Below are positions 11,287-22,762 of a stretch of 64,000 bases of DNA, piece by piece. Position 1 is the stretch's first letter, and each line of letters starts with the position of its first letter. Both the position numbers and the translations under genes were made by a program. The notes beneath the pieces were generated by a model. The model searched no databases. It was not told the DNA's origin and saw only the letters and a list, made by a program, of their open reading frames with translations. Source of the stretch: Lamellibrachia satsuma (lineage: Eukaryota > Annelida > Polychaeta > Sabellida > Siboglinidae). The DNA is taken from the NCBI GenBank assembly GCA_033239005.1, contig BSQZ01000009.1:939752-1003751 (forward strand), given 5' to 3'.

Positions 11287-12831
11287 AATAATAATAATAA
11301 TAATTGACTTCTATGGCGCCTATATCCTCAGGAACCTGTGCTCAGAGGCGCAACAAAACAGAATCAGTAGGCGTAATCGTAAACAAGGACGCGCAAAAGT
11401 CAGTATCAGAACGAGGGACAACCGAACATTTATGGTGGGAATGCAATTTGGAATAGATATGTCTTGAGTTTTTTTCGGAAAATAGCAATAGTTTCGGATG
11501 TTTTCAAAGCGATAGGGAGTTCATTCCAGACCCTAGGCGCAGCGACAGAGAAAGCACGTTTACCCAAGTTAAGTTTTGTTTTAGGTACGATAAGTTGTGA
11601 AACTGATGATCTTAGCTGCCTAGGGATATTTGAAAGATGCAGGAGACTAGCCAAGTAGAATGGTTGTTGTGTAGATAGAGCACGATAGACGGCTGCTAAT
11701 TAGTGCCGTTGATATTGTTTTAGCAGTAGATATAGATATGTGACGCCGAATTCGACGAAGATCACGAATATGATAGAAACAGGATTTACATACTTGAGAG
11801 ATATGCTGGCGAAAGTTGAAATCACTGTCAAAGATAACACCTAGATTACGAACAGTATCTGATGGGAATGTATCACTGCCAAGCAGTTTAACAGGAAAAT
11901 GGTTGATGACTTTATTTCGTTGTTGTTTAGTGCCAATAATAATAAGGTCTGTTTTATCTGGATTAAGCTTTAGCTTACTTGATTCCATCCACGACAAGAT
12001 ATCAGTAAGGCAATCACTAAAAGTCGAAAGAGATTCTTGTACATTTGATTGTGAAAGTGATATGTAAACCTGTGTGTCATCAGCATAAAGGTGATGACTG
12101 AGATTACGATTAGCAATAACTTGGCTGAGCGATGTAGTATATAAGCTGAACAGAACAGGGCCAAGGACGGATCCTTGTGGCACTCCAAATGGTAGATGTT
12201 GTGGGCTAGATAATGTGCCAGATATGTTAATACTTTGATATCTGTCTGATAAAAATGATTTGAACCACCGAAGAGCTGGGCCAGAAATTCCAAACTATCT
12301 ATGGAGGCGTTGTAAAAGGATTGAATGATCAATTGTATCGAAAGCAGCTGAGAGATCAAGTAAAGTGAGTGCTGTAACTTTGCCATTGTCCATGTTATCA
12401 ACTATATCATTGTGTATCTTGAGAAGAGCTGTTTCAGTAGAATGGAATCGTTTATATGCAGACTGTAGATCATTTGATAAGTGATGGTTGTAAATATGTT
12501 CATGAAGGCGATTAGCAACTACTTTTTCCAATATTTTTGACAGAAAACTGAGATTAGAGATAGGACGATAATTCCTTAGGTCATCTTTGCACAAAGTTTG
12601 TTTTTTAATAAGAGGATTTACAAGAGCTTGTTTGAAATCCTGTGGAACAACTCCACTCTGCATTGAAAGGTTTATGATAGTAGTAATGGGAAAGATGAGT
12701 TGATCGATACAGCTTTTTAGTAGAAGTGTTGGAAATGGGTCAAGATCACACGATTTGTTAGGATATTTTTTAATAATGATGAGAACTTCATTAGTAGTTG
12801 CAGGTGTGAAACTCTGTAGTGTTTTTTCAGA
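11287..12831 (-). mobile_element. L2-clade LINE, 5'-truncated, inserted into LINE-B
   Basis: Minus-strand RT pieces: 12840-12295 (LRNYRPISNLSFLSKILEKV, then STETALLKIHND and LLDLSAAFDTIDH), 12183-11647 (PQGSVLGPVLFSLY, HLYADDTQVY, KLKLNPDKTD) and 11654-11430 (RAFSVAAPRVWNELP). These are typical of L2. The 3' end reads GGCGCCATAGAAGTC followed by (ATT)n, the usual L2 tail, at 11310-11287. The copy is bounded by AAGTT at 11282-11286 and 12832-12836. Joining the two sides restores an uninterrupted TGIRWNFTSKLEDLDFADD in the host LINE. The first residues of the 12840 frame (MEL) belong to the host LINE, not L2. Confidence 0.9.
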
Positions 12832-13007
12832 AAGTTCCATCTTATCCCTGTTTTATTTCCTGATATTGTCCACAACCACCAAGAAAATAAACCCAGACAT
12901 TACATCTCCTTGTTTAACTCCAGTTTTGACCTTGAACAACTCAGATTCCGTACCTTCATTTTATACTGCACATTCACTATCTTCGTATAACATCTGAACC
13001 ATGTGGA

Positions 13008-13244
13008 TTATCTTGAGTGGAATTCCATAGCTCTCCCTGATTTTCCATAAACTCTCTCGGTGCACTGAGTCAAATGCTTTTTCAAAGTCCACACACATGA
13101 TGTATAGAATTGCCCTTTCTTTTTGTACCCCAGTACTTCTTGAGCTGTTTCTTTGTATGCATCCTCAAAGTCCTGCCATTGTTTCTCAACTTCTTCTTCA
13201 TCTGTTTCGTCATAGTCTTGTAATATATCATATTTGCTGTGCAA
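13008..13244 (-). pseudogene. LINE-B2 linker region joined to RT by frameshift
   Basis: The start (DETDEEEVEKQWQDFEDAY, then AQEVLGYKKKG) is the acidic region that precedes the RT in this LINE type. After about residue 46 the frame shifts. The true reading is FVDFEKAFDSVHRESLWKI, the RT motif A with its Asp, in a neighbouring frame. Confidence 0.7.
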
Positions 13245-13393
13245 TTTCAGTGAGAATTGTGCTTTAATAGCTGGTTGCTGTAACTTAATTATATCAAACT
13301 TCTTTCTGATCGCCTTGTTCTTTTGTTTTCTCTTTAGTTTCAGCTTGATTTTTTATCGCACTACTTGGTGGTCGCTCGCAATGTCTGCTCCTC

Positions 13394-14410
13394 TCATGGT
13401 CCTAGTGACATTACTGATGTCCGGTGTTGCCTGCACACTAACATCTTGTCTTTTAGATTCTTTGTCCTTCCTCCTGGAAAAGTCCATGACTGTTTATATA
13501 TCAGTTTATGTGGAAAAATGGTACCTGTTACCACAAGGTTATTGAGTCTACAGAAGTCAACGAATCTTTCTCCATTGTCATTTCTTTCACCTACTCCATG
13601 GCTTCCTATTATGTTTTCATATCCTTCGTTGTCTTCTCCAACTTTGGCATTTAAATCCCCCATTACTAGAAGTATGTCATGCTTATGAACACTGTCCACA
13701 ACTGTCTGTATCTGTTCATAGAAATTGTCTTTATCTTCGACGTTGGCTTCATTCGATGGTGCATAGGCTTGTATGATCGATAATTTCACATACTTGGAGA
13801 AGAATCTAGCATAAATAATTCTATCGCTGATAGGTTTCCATTCCAGCAATGTTTGTTCTGCTTTCTTTGTCATCATTATTGCCACTCCGTGCCTGTGTAT
13901 ATTGTCTTCTCTCCCTGAAAAAATTACACTCCGGTATTGTCCCATCCATCTGCGTTCACTAATGCCCATGACATCTATTTTATATTTATCCATTTTTCTT
14001 GCAAGCTGGGCTGGTTTCCCTATAGAGTACAATGTTCTCACATTCCAACATCCTATATTTACATTAACTTTTGGCTTGGTTAACGACATTGTCAGCCTCC
14101 GAACTTCCATTTGGCTTTGATCTGAAAGCGTCATACTGTCCAAATATATGATGTCATCAACCACTGGTAACTGGGCCACCGCCTTCCTGTAGCCATTTCC
14201 AGCACAAGCTGGCTTTTGAGATTCATTTCTAGTTTCCGTACCATCGTTTGAGCTGGGAGGGTTGTTGGCCCTCCACAATAGGTTTATTTTTGGGGTTTTC
14301 CTGTTGGTGAAGTTGACTTGAGTGTCTTTACGGTTGAGCGCATGAACACCCCTTACACCCCAACATTTAGAAGTAACTAAATTTAAATGTAAATTCAATA
14401 CATTAAACAC
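13394..14410 (-). pseudogene. LINE-B2 AP-endonuclease domain
   Basis: A 338-codon frame. Residues about 115-330 are an APE-type endonuclease that would nick target DNA for priming: NIGCWNVRTLY (conserved Asn), GISERRWMG (catalytic Glu), AYAPSNEA, MGDLNAKVG (Asp-x-Asn), and NDNGERFVDFCRLNNLVVTGT. The last part (LIYKQSWTFPGG) should lead to SDH but changes into a frame reading through unrelated residues near 13460. The first about 110 residues are Asn/Ser/Lys-rich and would be leader or a short N-terminal region. This is the longest frame of this LINE in the window. Confidence 0.85.
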
Positions 14411-14549
14411 TGTGAGCTGTTATTAGTAGTAGTAACTTGGACATTGGCGGGAGAATCTTGGAGAAGCAGTGGTTTGAATTTGGTGCAGTGAATTGTCAGA
14501 AAAAACATGGAATATTGGTTAGAATAAGTATTACAATTACATATATATA

Positions 14550-15826
14550 TTTATGCAAAATAACAACACAAGTCCAGCGTAGATTGAAATAGGCCAAAGA
14601 ATGACATTTAGATTTATTAATTAAGGAGCATGAAATTAGGCAAGCATACACCATCAAAATAAGATACATCCAATAATCTCAGCAAGCATGCCGGCCCCCA
14701 AAAGGTGTTTACACATAATTAGTAAATCATGCCTATCAGCTACCCACTACCAGTACTATCTGTACCACTACCGACTTATATACAATTCACATGGTATCGG
14801 TGGGGGTCACTCCGCCCCTAGCCAAACATGGTAAATGAAAAAAAAGTGGGCTAACCACCCAACATTCTTGAACAATTCATAATGAACATTATGGAAACAC
14901 AACACACAATGTATAAAGGTGTTACATATCTAGACATTAGTCAACCAGTAACTACTAACACATCAGACCGAGAGGTAGGGCCAAACAGCCACCCAAATGT
15001 ACTCGTAAAAAGTACCCGCACTAAAAACCCTGTGTACACTACTGAAAACTCAGTGGAGGGAAAAGCGTTAATGCAGAACCTCGTGTACCAAACTATAACA
15101 GGGAAAAGCGTCAAAAAAATTCAAAAACTTTGTGAACTACCTCTCTGTCTTCAGTGTTCCAGTGTATCCCTACCTAATGCACCACTTGATTTATTAGATA
15201 ACACTGGGTAACAACTGTTAACACAATATTAGGGAGGGAGGGTGGGATTTTTCAAACGGATCGGAATAAACCGAACAACAAAACTAATCTTGCAATAAAA
15301 TCAACAAATTCAGCGATAACGAATAATCAGTAACAATAGAAATTCGGAAATATTTGCAGCGCAAAGGTCTCACAACAACACAAGCTAACTTGGAAATCGA
15401 GAGAGGCTGGCTCTAGGTCACGTGGTTGGTGTATCCATACGCGTGAGCGAGTAATTAGGCCAATACTCTCTCTACCATAAAAGGTCTAACCTCAAATCGC
15501 CTTCATTGCCCTGTCATCTCGCATAAAATCCTTTATGCGCCGCTGTCACATAAATTCATTTATGCAAAATAACAACACAAGTCCAGCGTAGATTGAAATA
15601 GGCCAAAGAATGACATTTAGATTTATTAATTAAGGAGCATGAAATTAGGCAAGCATACACCATCAAAATAAGATACATCCAATAATCTCAGCAAGCATGC
15701 CGGCCCCCAAAAGGTGTTTACACATAATTAGTAAATCATGCCTATCAGCTACCCACTACCAGTACTATCTGTACCACTACCGACTTATATACAATTCACA
15801 TGGTATCGGTGGGGGTCACTCCGCCA
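14550..15826. mobile_element. LTR-like direct repeats flanking a 745-bp unique segment
   Basis: About 266 bp at 14550-14816 recurs almost unchanged at 15560-15826; both run from TTTATGCAAAATAACAACAC to GGTGGGGGTCACTCCGCC. Between them is a segment with one ORF (14882-15211) and, at 15230-15247, a purine-rich AGGGAGGGAGGGTGGG resembling a polypurine tract. If that is the tract, the 3' repeat would begin near 15249 and the 5' copy is truncated. No PBS, gag or pol is evident. Alternatives: a non-autonomous LTR element or a plain segmental duplication. The near identity of the repeats suggests it is recent. Confidence 0.5.
14882..15211 (+). CDS. Unrecognised 109-codon ORF between the direct repeats
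   Basis: The frame begins MNIMETQHTMYKGVTYLDIS and is Thr/Ser/Asn-rich throughout. It includes YTTENSVEGKALMQNLVYQT and three cysteines near the end (LCELPLCLQCSSVSLPN). It has no signal peptide or membrane segment and no domain I know. The composition is protein-like rather than repeat-like. Its place between LTR-like repeats suggests a remnant of an element's internal gene, but that is inference from position. Confidence 0.3.
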   Translation: MNIMETQHTMYKGVTYLDISQPVTTNTSDREVGPNSHPNVLVKSTRTKNPVYTTENSVEGKALMQNLVYQTITGKSVKKIQKLCELPLCLQCSSVSLPNAPLDLLDNTG

Positions 15827-16094
15827 CTAGGTCACCCTCTGTGACCGACCCCCACTGTAATTATATATATATATATATATTATACATAAACTTGTATTAT
15901 AATTTATTAATGACATATATTAAAAAAACTGTTTTTGTTTGCAAATTCAGTGAGTGATAAAAGGGGTTTGTTTACAGTTCGTGAATTAAGTGCTTAGTTT
16001 ATTCGCAGGCAAAACACTCCTTAGAAGCACCATATAAGTTGAGTAGATAGAAAATAAATAAACTAACTGGTATATCAAACTATCGTTTACACTG

Positions 16095-16146
<52 letters not shown>

Positions 16147-16404
16147 TAAAGTGGTAAATTCACATATATTATACACATAACGTAATAGCTTACTGTTCTG
16201 TTTACATAGTGTTCTGTGTATTCGCTAAGTGGCAGGCTTTTTTGGGCTCATGCGAGCTTAGTAAATAGAACATAGGTAGCAGGTATATTAATGTCAAAAT
16301 TAAATTAAAACCTAAATAATCCAGCCAAAAGTGTTCTTTTGAACACAGAATCAGCCTTATTCATGGCTAACATAGTAAGGAGAGAACATTATAAACAACA
16401 TTAA
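15827..16404. other. AT-rich spacer with two (TA)n runs
   Basis: (TA)n at about 15862-15880 and 16098-16141. At 15827-15857 GGTCACCCTCTGTGACC is a 17-bp inverted repeat next to GACCCCCAC, the complement of the repeat's own GTGGGGGTC. No genes. Confidence 0.6.
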
Positions 16405-16439
16405 TCTAAGACAATCTAACTAAATCTAAATTCTGTGAT

Positions 16440-16980
16440 ATCACCGAGCAAATGGCAGGTAAAGGCCACCAGGCATATAGTATGCGAGAGTTGCATGGAC
16501 TTTGTCAAGTACGGGTGTGAGAAGTCCTGGGCTGAGAATAGTTTTAGTTTTGGCGAATAGTTTTAGTTTTTAGTGTAGGGGATGTGCGAAGATGAATGGA
16601 CCAGAGTTGGAGATGGAACGGCTGAGGCAGCTCATTTTGGCATTGGTGGGGAGGGAAGAGGTGGGTTATACCAGTGGTTCTGGTGAGGGGACAGTGGATG
16701 ATAAAGTGGGGGGAGGTGATGAAAGAGATGTTACGGAGAGCTCAGAGCTGGGAGGAGGTAAGGTGACAGGATATAAGGAGACATGACATAGAGACAGGAG
16801 ATGGGAGGGACTGAGACGGAAGGGAAGGTGACAAGAGGGAAGTTTTGTTGGGAGGGCTGATATGTACATGAAGGATGGGCTTCATCTAAGTGGAAAGGGG
16901 GCAGCAGTATTCATGGACGAACTTTCAGCAGCAGTAGATAGTGGCATGGGTACAATGACAAATATTTTTGGTAGTAAACA
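16440..16980 (+). pseudogene. CR1 ORF1 remnant lacking the esterase core
   Basis: The zinc-finger region is shortened and frame-broken. A readable stretch at 16592-16786 (MNGPELEMERLRQLILALVG then GREEVGYTSGSGEGTVDDKV) matches the coiled segment and linker of the other copies. The GDS and GTNN blocks are absent. The last block, KDGLHLSGKGAAV with the catalytic Asp and His, survives at about 16870-16910. Confidence 0.75.
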
Positions 16981-17034
16981 TTGTTTAAACTAGAAGTGCA
17001 GGGGGGTTACCAAGATGTGTCTCAAGCAGAACAA

Positions 17035-19866
17035 GAGGCCACAGACAAACCAATATCAAATCGTCCGAAAAACATCTCTGAAACAGGTTATAGATGCGTA
17101 TGTTTAAATGCAAGGAGCATAGTAAATAAGAAAAACGAATTAAACATTATGGTAGAAGATATTGACCCTCACATAATTGGCATAGCTGAATCATGGGCCA
17201 ACATAGACAACAGATGCTGAATTAGGACTGACAGGATACGTGATGTTTAGGAAAGATCGAATAGGAAGAAGGGGAGGGGGAGTTATTTTATATGTTAAAG
17301 AATCTATTCAGGCTTATGAAATAAAACTGGAAATGGAAGCAGATTGCAATGAAGCTGTTTGGTGCAAAATTGTTTCAAGAAATTCAAAATTAACTATTGG
17401 ATTAGATTACCGAAGTCCAAACATAAACGAAGAGGACAACACAAAAATAAAAAATGCTATAAAGGAAGTTAGTAAAGGGGAATGTATCATAATGGGAGAT
17501 TTTAACCATGGACACATACAATGGAATTCTCTAGAGAGCACAGGGAGTGAGGACCAATCATTTCTATTTTTAATCCAGGATAGCTTTCTTACTCAGCATG
17601 TGCTAGAACCAACCAGGGGAGAAAATGTATTAGATATAGTTTTGTCATCACAAAAAGAATTAGTGGACAATGTAAAAATACTTGAACCATTGGGTAACAG
17701 TGACCATAATCAAATACATTTTGACATCAATATACATGTAAAATCAGAAAGTAAAAATAAGAAAACGTACAAGAGAAACTTCCACAAAGGTAACTACAAA
17801 GATATGAGAAAATACTTAGCAAAGTTAGATTGGAATAACATGCTGATGAATAAGACCGCAATTGAATGTTGGAATATTCTAAAATATGAAATTGAGAGTA
17901 TCATTGATAAATTTGTTCCCTTCCAAAAACAAGGAAAACGGTGTAGAAAGAAACACTTGTCAAAAGAGGCTATTAGAAAAATAGTGTTAAAACAAACTAT
18001 ATGGAGGGTTTATAGGCGTACCAGAAAGGAAGAAGACTATGCAAATTACAAAGAGGCACTTAATGCAGCTACAACTGAAATCAGACAATCTAAAAAAAGC
18101 TATGAGCAAAAACTAGCATGTAACATAAAAAATGACAGCAAGAGTTGTTATGCATATGTCAGGAGTAAACAAAACGTACAAGACAAGGTTCGATCTCTAG
18201 AAGACAGTGCTGGAAATATAATATCATGGGTTTTTAATGGCGGAAGACGTAAATGGTTACTTCAGTTCAGTGTTTACCAAAGAAGATATTAGTTCATTAC
18301 CAGTTGCTGATGCTAAATTTCAGGAGGCTAAATCTTACTATTTAGGACTGTTAGTTGTAACTCCAGAAATGGTAGCTAAGAAAATAAAGGCAATGAAGGA
18401 TAATAAATCACCGGGAGTGGATGGGATTCCTCCAAAATTACTAATGGAAACAGTTGAACAAATCAGTATACCACTTGCAAGAGTATTCAACTTGTCATTA
18501 AAAGAGGGACTTGTTCCGTTTGAATGGAAAGAAGCAAACATCATACCATTATTTAAAAAGGGTTCGAGAAATAAGTCAGAAAATTACAGACCAGTGAGTT
18601 TAACGTTAGTGATTTGTAAATTATTAGAAAGGTTAATTAAAGACCATATGGTGGACTTCCTCGTTAAGCATAAATTATTAAATTCATCTCAACATGGATT
18701 CCTTAAAGCGAGGTCATGCTTAACAAATATTTTATGTTTTTTGGAAGAAATCACTAAGTGGATAGACGTGGGATCGCCAGTAGATATTATCTACTTAGAT
18801 TTTCAGAAAGCTTTTGACAAAGTGGCACATCAAAGATTACTACTTAAATTAAAAGCCCATGGTATCGGGGATAGCATAACTGACTAGATAGAACAATGGC
18901 TGACTGACAGAAGACAACGAGTTGTAGTAGATGGAGAAGTTTCAAATTGGAAATCGGTTTTGAGTGGGGTACCTCAAGGATTGGTATTAGGACCTATATT
19001 ATTCTTCATATATATCAATGACTTGGACGACAGTATAACAAGTAACGCATTGAAATTTGCAGATGACACAAAATTTTTTAGAAAGGTTAATACTGATGGT
19101 GATAAACAACATTTACAAAACGATCTAGACAGATTAGTGAAATGGTCTGAGAAATGGCAGATGTTGTTAAATTTTGGGAAATGTAAATGCCTACATACAG
19201 GACATGGGAACTTGGAGGTAAACTATAAAATGGGAGATATTGTTCTGGGTACTACTGTAAAAGAAAAGGACTTAGGAGTTACAATAAGCGCTGATATGAG
19301 CTGATATAAGTTTCAGAGCAGTGTGGTATTGCAGCTTCAAAGGGTAATCAAATTCTTGGATTGATTAGAAGAAACATAACATAAAAGGGAAAAAGTTAAT
19401 TATACCTCTTTATAAAGCAATAGTTAGACCTCATTTAGAATACTGTATACAAGCATGGAGACCATATCGTAAGAAGGATATAGATAAGCTTGAACGCATA
19501 CAAAGGAGAGCAACTAAAATGATTCCATAACTGAGAGACCTTAGTTATGAAGAACGCCTGAAGGAATGTGGCTTAACAACTCTAGAGACAAGGAGGTTAA
19601 GAGGAGATCAGATTGGAGTTTTTAAGATATTGAATAGGTATGAAAATATTGATAGAAATATGTTTTTCTCACTCAAGAAGGATAGCAGAACTAGAGGACA
19701 TGAGGTAAAATTAGTAAAGGATCAATGTAGATTGGACACCAGGAAGCACTCGTTCTCACAGAGGACAATAAATGAATGGAACAAATTGTCTACAGATTGT
19801 GTAACTGCTAGCAGCGTGAATATGTTTAAAAACAAGGTTGACACATCTCAGGAGGGCGGGTTATAA
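17035..19866 (+). pseudogene. CR1 ORF2: APE endonuclease and reverse transcriptase
   Basis: Endonuclease: CVCLNARSIVNKKNEL, IGIAESWA (catalytic Glu), RRGGGVILYVKES, GLDYRSPN, IMGDFNHGHIQW (Asp-x-Asn) and GNSDHNQIHF (Ser-Asp-His). Then a basic linker (RKKHLSKEAIRKIVLKQTIW) and the RT: DNKSPGVDGIPPKLL, NIIPLFKKGSRNKSENYRPVSL, YLDFQKAFDKV (motif A Asp), GLVLGPILFFIYINDL and LKFADDTKFF (catalytic DD). The C-terminal region has [14 protein letters not shown] and HSFSQRTINEWN. Lesions: a 2-bp deletion near 17209, a frameshift near 18235, W-to-stop at 18885, a frameshift near 19300 and a stop at 19528. Not active. Confidence 0.92.
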
Positions 19867-19965
19867 GTAGATGAACATTGTTGGACTCTCGATAAGCCAA
19901 TGGCTTCCTTGTCCACTTGCCATCTGGGCCTTTGGCTTGGATGGCAAATCTTGTTAAAGAGGGAG

Positions 19966-20340
19966 GGCGACTGGAGTGAAGAAGACAAGATCCGATAAGG
20001 GTGTGTGCGCTTGCACAGTGTAAAGTTGTTGCCGTATTATTTACATTATTTTAAGTTTGAAGCTACACTGTGTTTAATTTTACATCTAGTTTATTGTGAA
20101 CATCTGTGGACGACTGCAATGTCTCAAATGCGACTTGGATATTGGTGGTTTTACTGGATTTTTTATGAGACACTGCTGTTGAAACTACAGTGTCTTGTTC
20201 AGTGAGCTGTGACTGTCGCCATGGTAATCAGGTACACAAGCCATCAGCTGATTCAAATGTGCCAACAGACTGCAAAATCTTGTATGCATGTCTCCAAGCC
20301 ATTGTATTGTGACCTGAAGCAACTGAGCATTTGTCACACT
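19966..20340. other. Unassigned sequence
   Basis: Between two LINE remnants. Short frames (20005-20205) have no motif. It may be 5' sequence of the LINE fragment that follows. Confidence 0.4.
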
Positions 20341-20985
20341 AGGCTAACCCACAGAGGGACCACTGGAGGCCAAAGACAATGTAGGTTCTCCTCAAACTCC
20401 ACATTCGGTTTTCTTAGGCATAACATACGCCATTGCCCAATCAACAGCGAAAGGACAGCATACATTGCCCTAGTGCACTCTGTCCTGGAATATGGATCCA
20501 TTGTGTGGGACCCATACCACCAAGGCTACATAAATCGACTTGAGCGAATTCTGTGCTGCTCGTTTCATCCTTGGTGACTATTGTTCAAGGCACGAGGGGT
20601 GTGTGTGTCCACTATGCTTACAAACCTTGGACTAGACAGTCTACAAAGCCGATGGCGAGACCAGCACCTCAAATTCTTGTTCAGAACAGTCTATGGCTCT
20701 GTACTGGCCATACCTCCTGATAAATATTTTCGTTCCCAAAGACCAAACAAAAGATGAGTGAAGCCAAAACTTTTTACAGATTATATGGCTGTTAACATCG
20801 TTGAAAGACATCAAAACAATAACTCCAGGTGCTTTATAGTGCCTGCAGCCCACAAATACCAATTAAGAAATTCCTATTTTGTAAAGATAATAGTTCAATG
20901 GAACACACTCGGTGAGGCTCAATCACAAGCTGGAACAATAAATGAATTCTGCCGCCTCTCCTGCAGCCTACATAGCCAGTAGACT
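20340..20985 (+). pseudogene. LINE reverse-transcriptase C-terminal region (other clade)
   Basis: From about 20398 the frame reads STFGFLRHNIRHCPINSERT, then AYIALVHSVLEYGSIVWDPY, INRLERI and a frameshifted counterpart of QRRAARFILGDY. Later frames give VSTMLTNLGLDSLQSR, FRTVYG, RCFIVPAAHKYQLRNSYFVK and IVQWNTLGEA. This is the typical post-RT tail of APE LINEs (the SLVRS.LEY...WDP block and the WN.LP block). The wording of the blocks differs from CR1 and L2 copies here, so it is a separate family. No RT catalytic region remains. Confidence 0.8.
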
Positions 20986-21532
20986 CCATAGGCACTAATC
21001 CGGACATTGACTATAGCCAAAATTGGCTTCTTATGTTGTACCACAATTAGAATTAGGTGGTCTAAGACAATGCAGCCCACTAGCATTATCACTAACAACA
21101 GGCCTGCATGCAAGGTCAGAGGAACTGGAGCCTGAGTCCACAATCTAACTCCAGTGAAGAAATCCATCAGGCCAACTGGATAAAATTTTCTGTTGCTAAA
21201 CACCTGCTTGGTTTAGGGGGAAAGGCATTCACAGTCAGTGAACATATTATTGGCAGAAGTAGCTATTCTAACTGAAACATGACTGCAGGATGAAGACGTT
21301 GCCACAATAAACAACCTGCATCCACTAAGATATTCATTCATTCATAGGAATTGACAGACAATAGAAAAGAGGTGGTGGCCTTGGCATTATGTACACAATT
21401 GAACTGTCATTTATATTTACACGCTCTGTTGAATACTCCTCATTTGAATACTATGTAGCACAATGCAAGCATCTCACAGTGCTTGCTGTGTACTGTCCAC
21501 CATCATCGTCCATACCAGTGGTTCTGGACCAA

Positions 21533-21740
21533 TTTGAAGAGTTAATTGCAAGGCTGGATTCTGCTGCTGGGAGGGTCATCATCACTGGATTTCAACCAGC
21601 ATGTGGATGTTGGTTCTGCTCCAATGCAAACAATCTTTTGAAGAGTTAATTGCAAGGCTGGATTCTGCTGCTGGGAGGGTCATCATCACTGGATTTCAAC
21701 CAGCATGTGGATGTTGGTTCTGCTCCAATGCAAACAATCT
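21533..21740. repeat. 104-bp tandem duplication inside the L2 endonuclease
   Basis: Copies 21533-21636 and 21637-21740 both begin TTTGAAGAGTTAATTGCAAG and appear identical. The duplicated part holds the segment that should read ITGDFNQHVD (Asp-x-Asn), here missing a base. The identity implies a very recent event or an assembly artefact. Confidence 0.9.
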
Positions 21741-22221
21741 TCCGATGTTCACCAGTATGTTAACTGCTCTACCCATAGGTGTGGCCATACCTTGGACCTT
21801 GTTATCTCTTGGGCATCTGATTCTGTGATCAGCAACGTCTCTGTGTGTGAAATCTGCATAGAAAAGCACAACTTAGAAGGGATTTTTGACATGTAAATAG
21901 TGAAATGCTGACAGGTGAAATCATGTATCAGTTTTCTCGCATGGATCTGTCACCCACAGTCCCACACATCTGGACACCATTCTGGATCAATACATGTTTG
22001 CTGTTAATACAGCATTGTTCTGGTTATTTCAAATCTGGATTACTGCAGTGCCTTCCTGCTGGACCTACCTGAATATCACTTGACACGCCTCCAAAAGATA
22101 AAAAAATACACAATAGGGCAGCCCGTCTGGTTGTATTTACACCTATTTCTGCACATATCACTCTACTTCTGGTGGATCAGCGTTGATTGCCTGTCAGGCA
22201 ACTCATCAAATTCAAAGTACT

Positions 22222-22223
<2 letters not shown>

Positions 22224-22268
<45 letters not shown>

Positions 22269-22312
22269 TCATATATATATAATATACACTGTATATAATA
22301 TATATAATATAT
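22224..22312. repeat. (TA)n microsatellite within the L2 copy
   Basis: TA run with TACA and TTCA interruptions, placed between the codons for KFKVLA and KAMHALAP of the L2 C-terminal domain. Confidence 0.95.
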
Positions 22313-22762
22313 ATAAGGCTATGCATGCTCTGGCACCTGCCTATGTTTCTGAGCTGCCGAATCAAAGAACTAGACATCCTCAGTTATGACAGCTATATGA
22401 CCATCTGCAGCTAGCTGTTCCACCAGTGACCAAGTCCATTGGCAGACGTGGTTTTGGAATAACCGGCCCCGCACATTGGAACACACTACCACTTTCCCAC
22501 TGTGCTGCACCTTCATTGACATTTAAGTGCAAACTAAAGACTCATCTCTTCCAATGTGCATATGGCAATGTGTGAAATACTGTTTTTTTGATGGACTATA
22601 ACCAGCTTTTTTGCGATGATGTTTTAATTAATTTATTTATTTATATATTTTAATGGCCTTTTTTATGTCTGCTACACCACCATGAATAAGTTAAGTTGAT
22701 ATGCGCAGTGATTAACGTAAGCTAGAAACTGGCGCATCAAAGAACTTTTATTTATTTATTTA

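Larger units (their letters stand above)
10630..14430 (-). mobile_element. APE-type LINE (LINE-B copy 2), minus strand, interrupted by an L2
   Basis: Read on the minus strand: the endonuclease (14410 to about 13400), a linker, and the reverse transcriptase (FVDFEKAFDS..., GVKQGDVMSGF...). An L2 insertion follows, then the RT catalytic region SKLEDLDFADDIALM and palm (about 11280-10980), and a C-terminal region ending near 10650 with a GAGGATAGGTGAGGTG-type tail. The C-terminal RGRP...TWR type tail of its sister copy (44657-44908) shows this is not CR1 or L2. I leave the clade open. A deletion in the linker and several frameshifts kill it. Confidence 0.85.
16405..19965 (+). mobile_element. CR1-clade LINE copy, nearly complete ORF2
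   Basis: It starts with the 5' leader shared with the copy at 4815 (CTAAATTCTGTGAT), carries a shortened ORF1, a full-length but mutated ORF2 and the 3' tail ending GGATGGCAAATCTTGTTAAA. ORF1 has lost the SGNH core: at about 16833 the linker jumps directly to ATGTACATGAAGGATGGGCT, the terminal block. ORF2 runs about 17035-19866 with several lesions. It is very similar to the copy at 45405-49671, and the two differ by small indels and substitutions. Confidence 0.93.
21235..22762 (+). mobile_element. L2-clade LINE copy with internal deletion and duplication
   Basis: Endonuclease part: LTETWLQDEDVATINNL (about 21255-21320), KRGGGLGIMY-type stretch (frameshifted), and VEYSSFEYYVAQCKHLTVLA then VYCPPSSSIPV up to IITG and the Asp-x-Asn region. 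The copy then jumps to the C-terminal region: LTRLQKIKK, LPVRQLIKFKVLA, a (TA)n run, KAMHALAPAYVSELPN, and FGITGPAHWNTLPLS. It ends with a 3' UTR and a (TTTA)n tail at 22743-22762. The RT core is missing. A 104-bp stretch is duplicated at 21533-21740. Confidence 0.85.
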
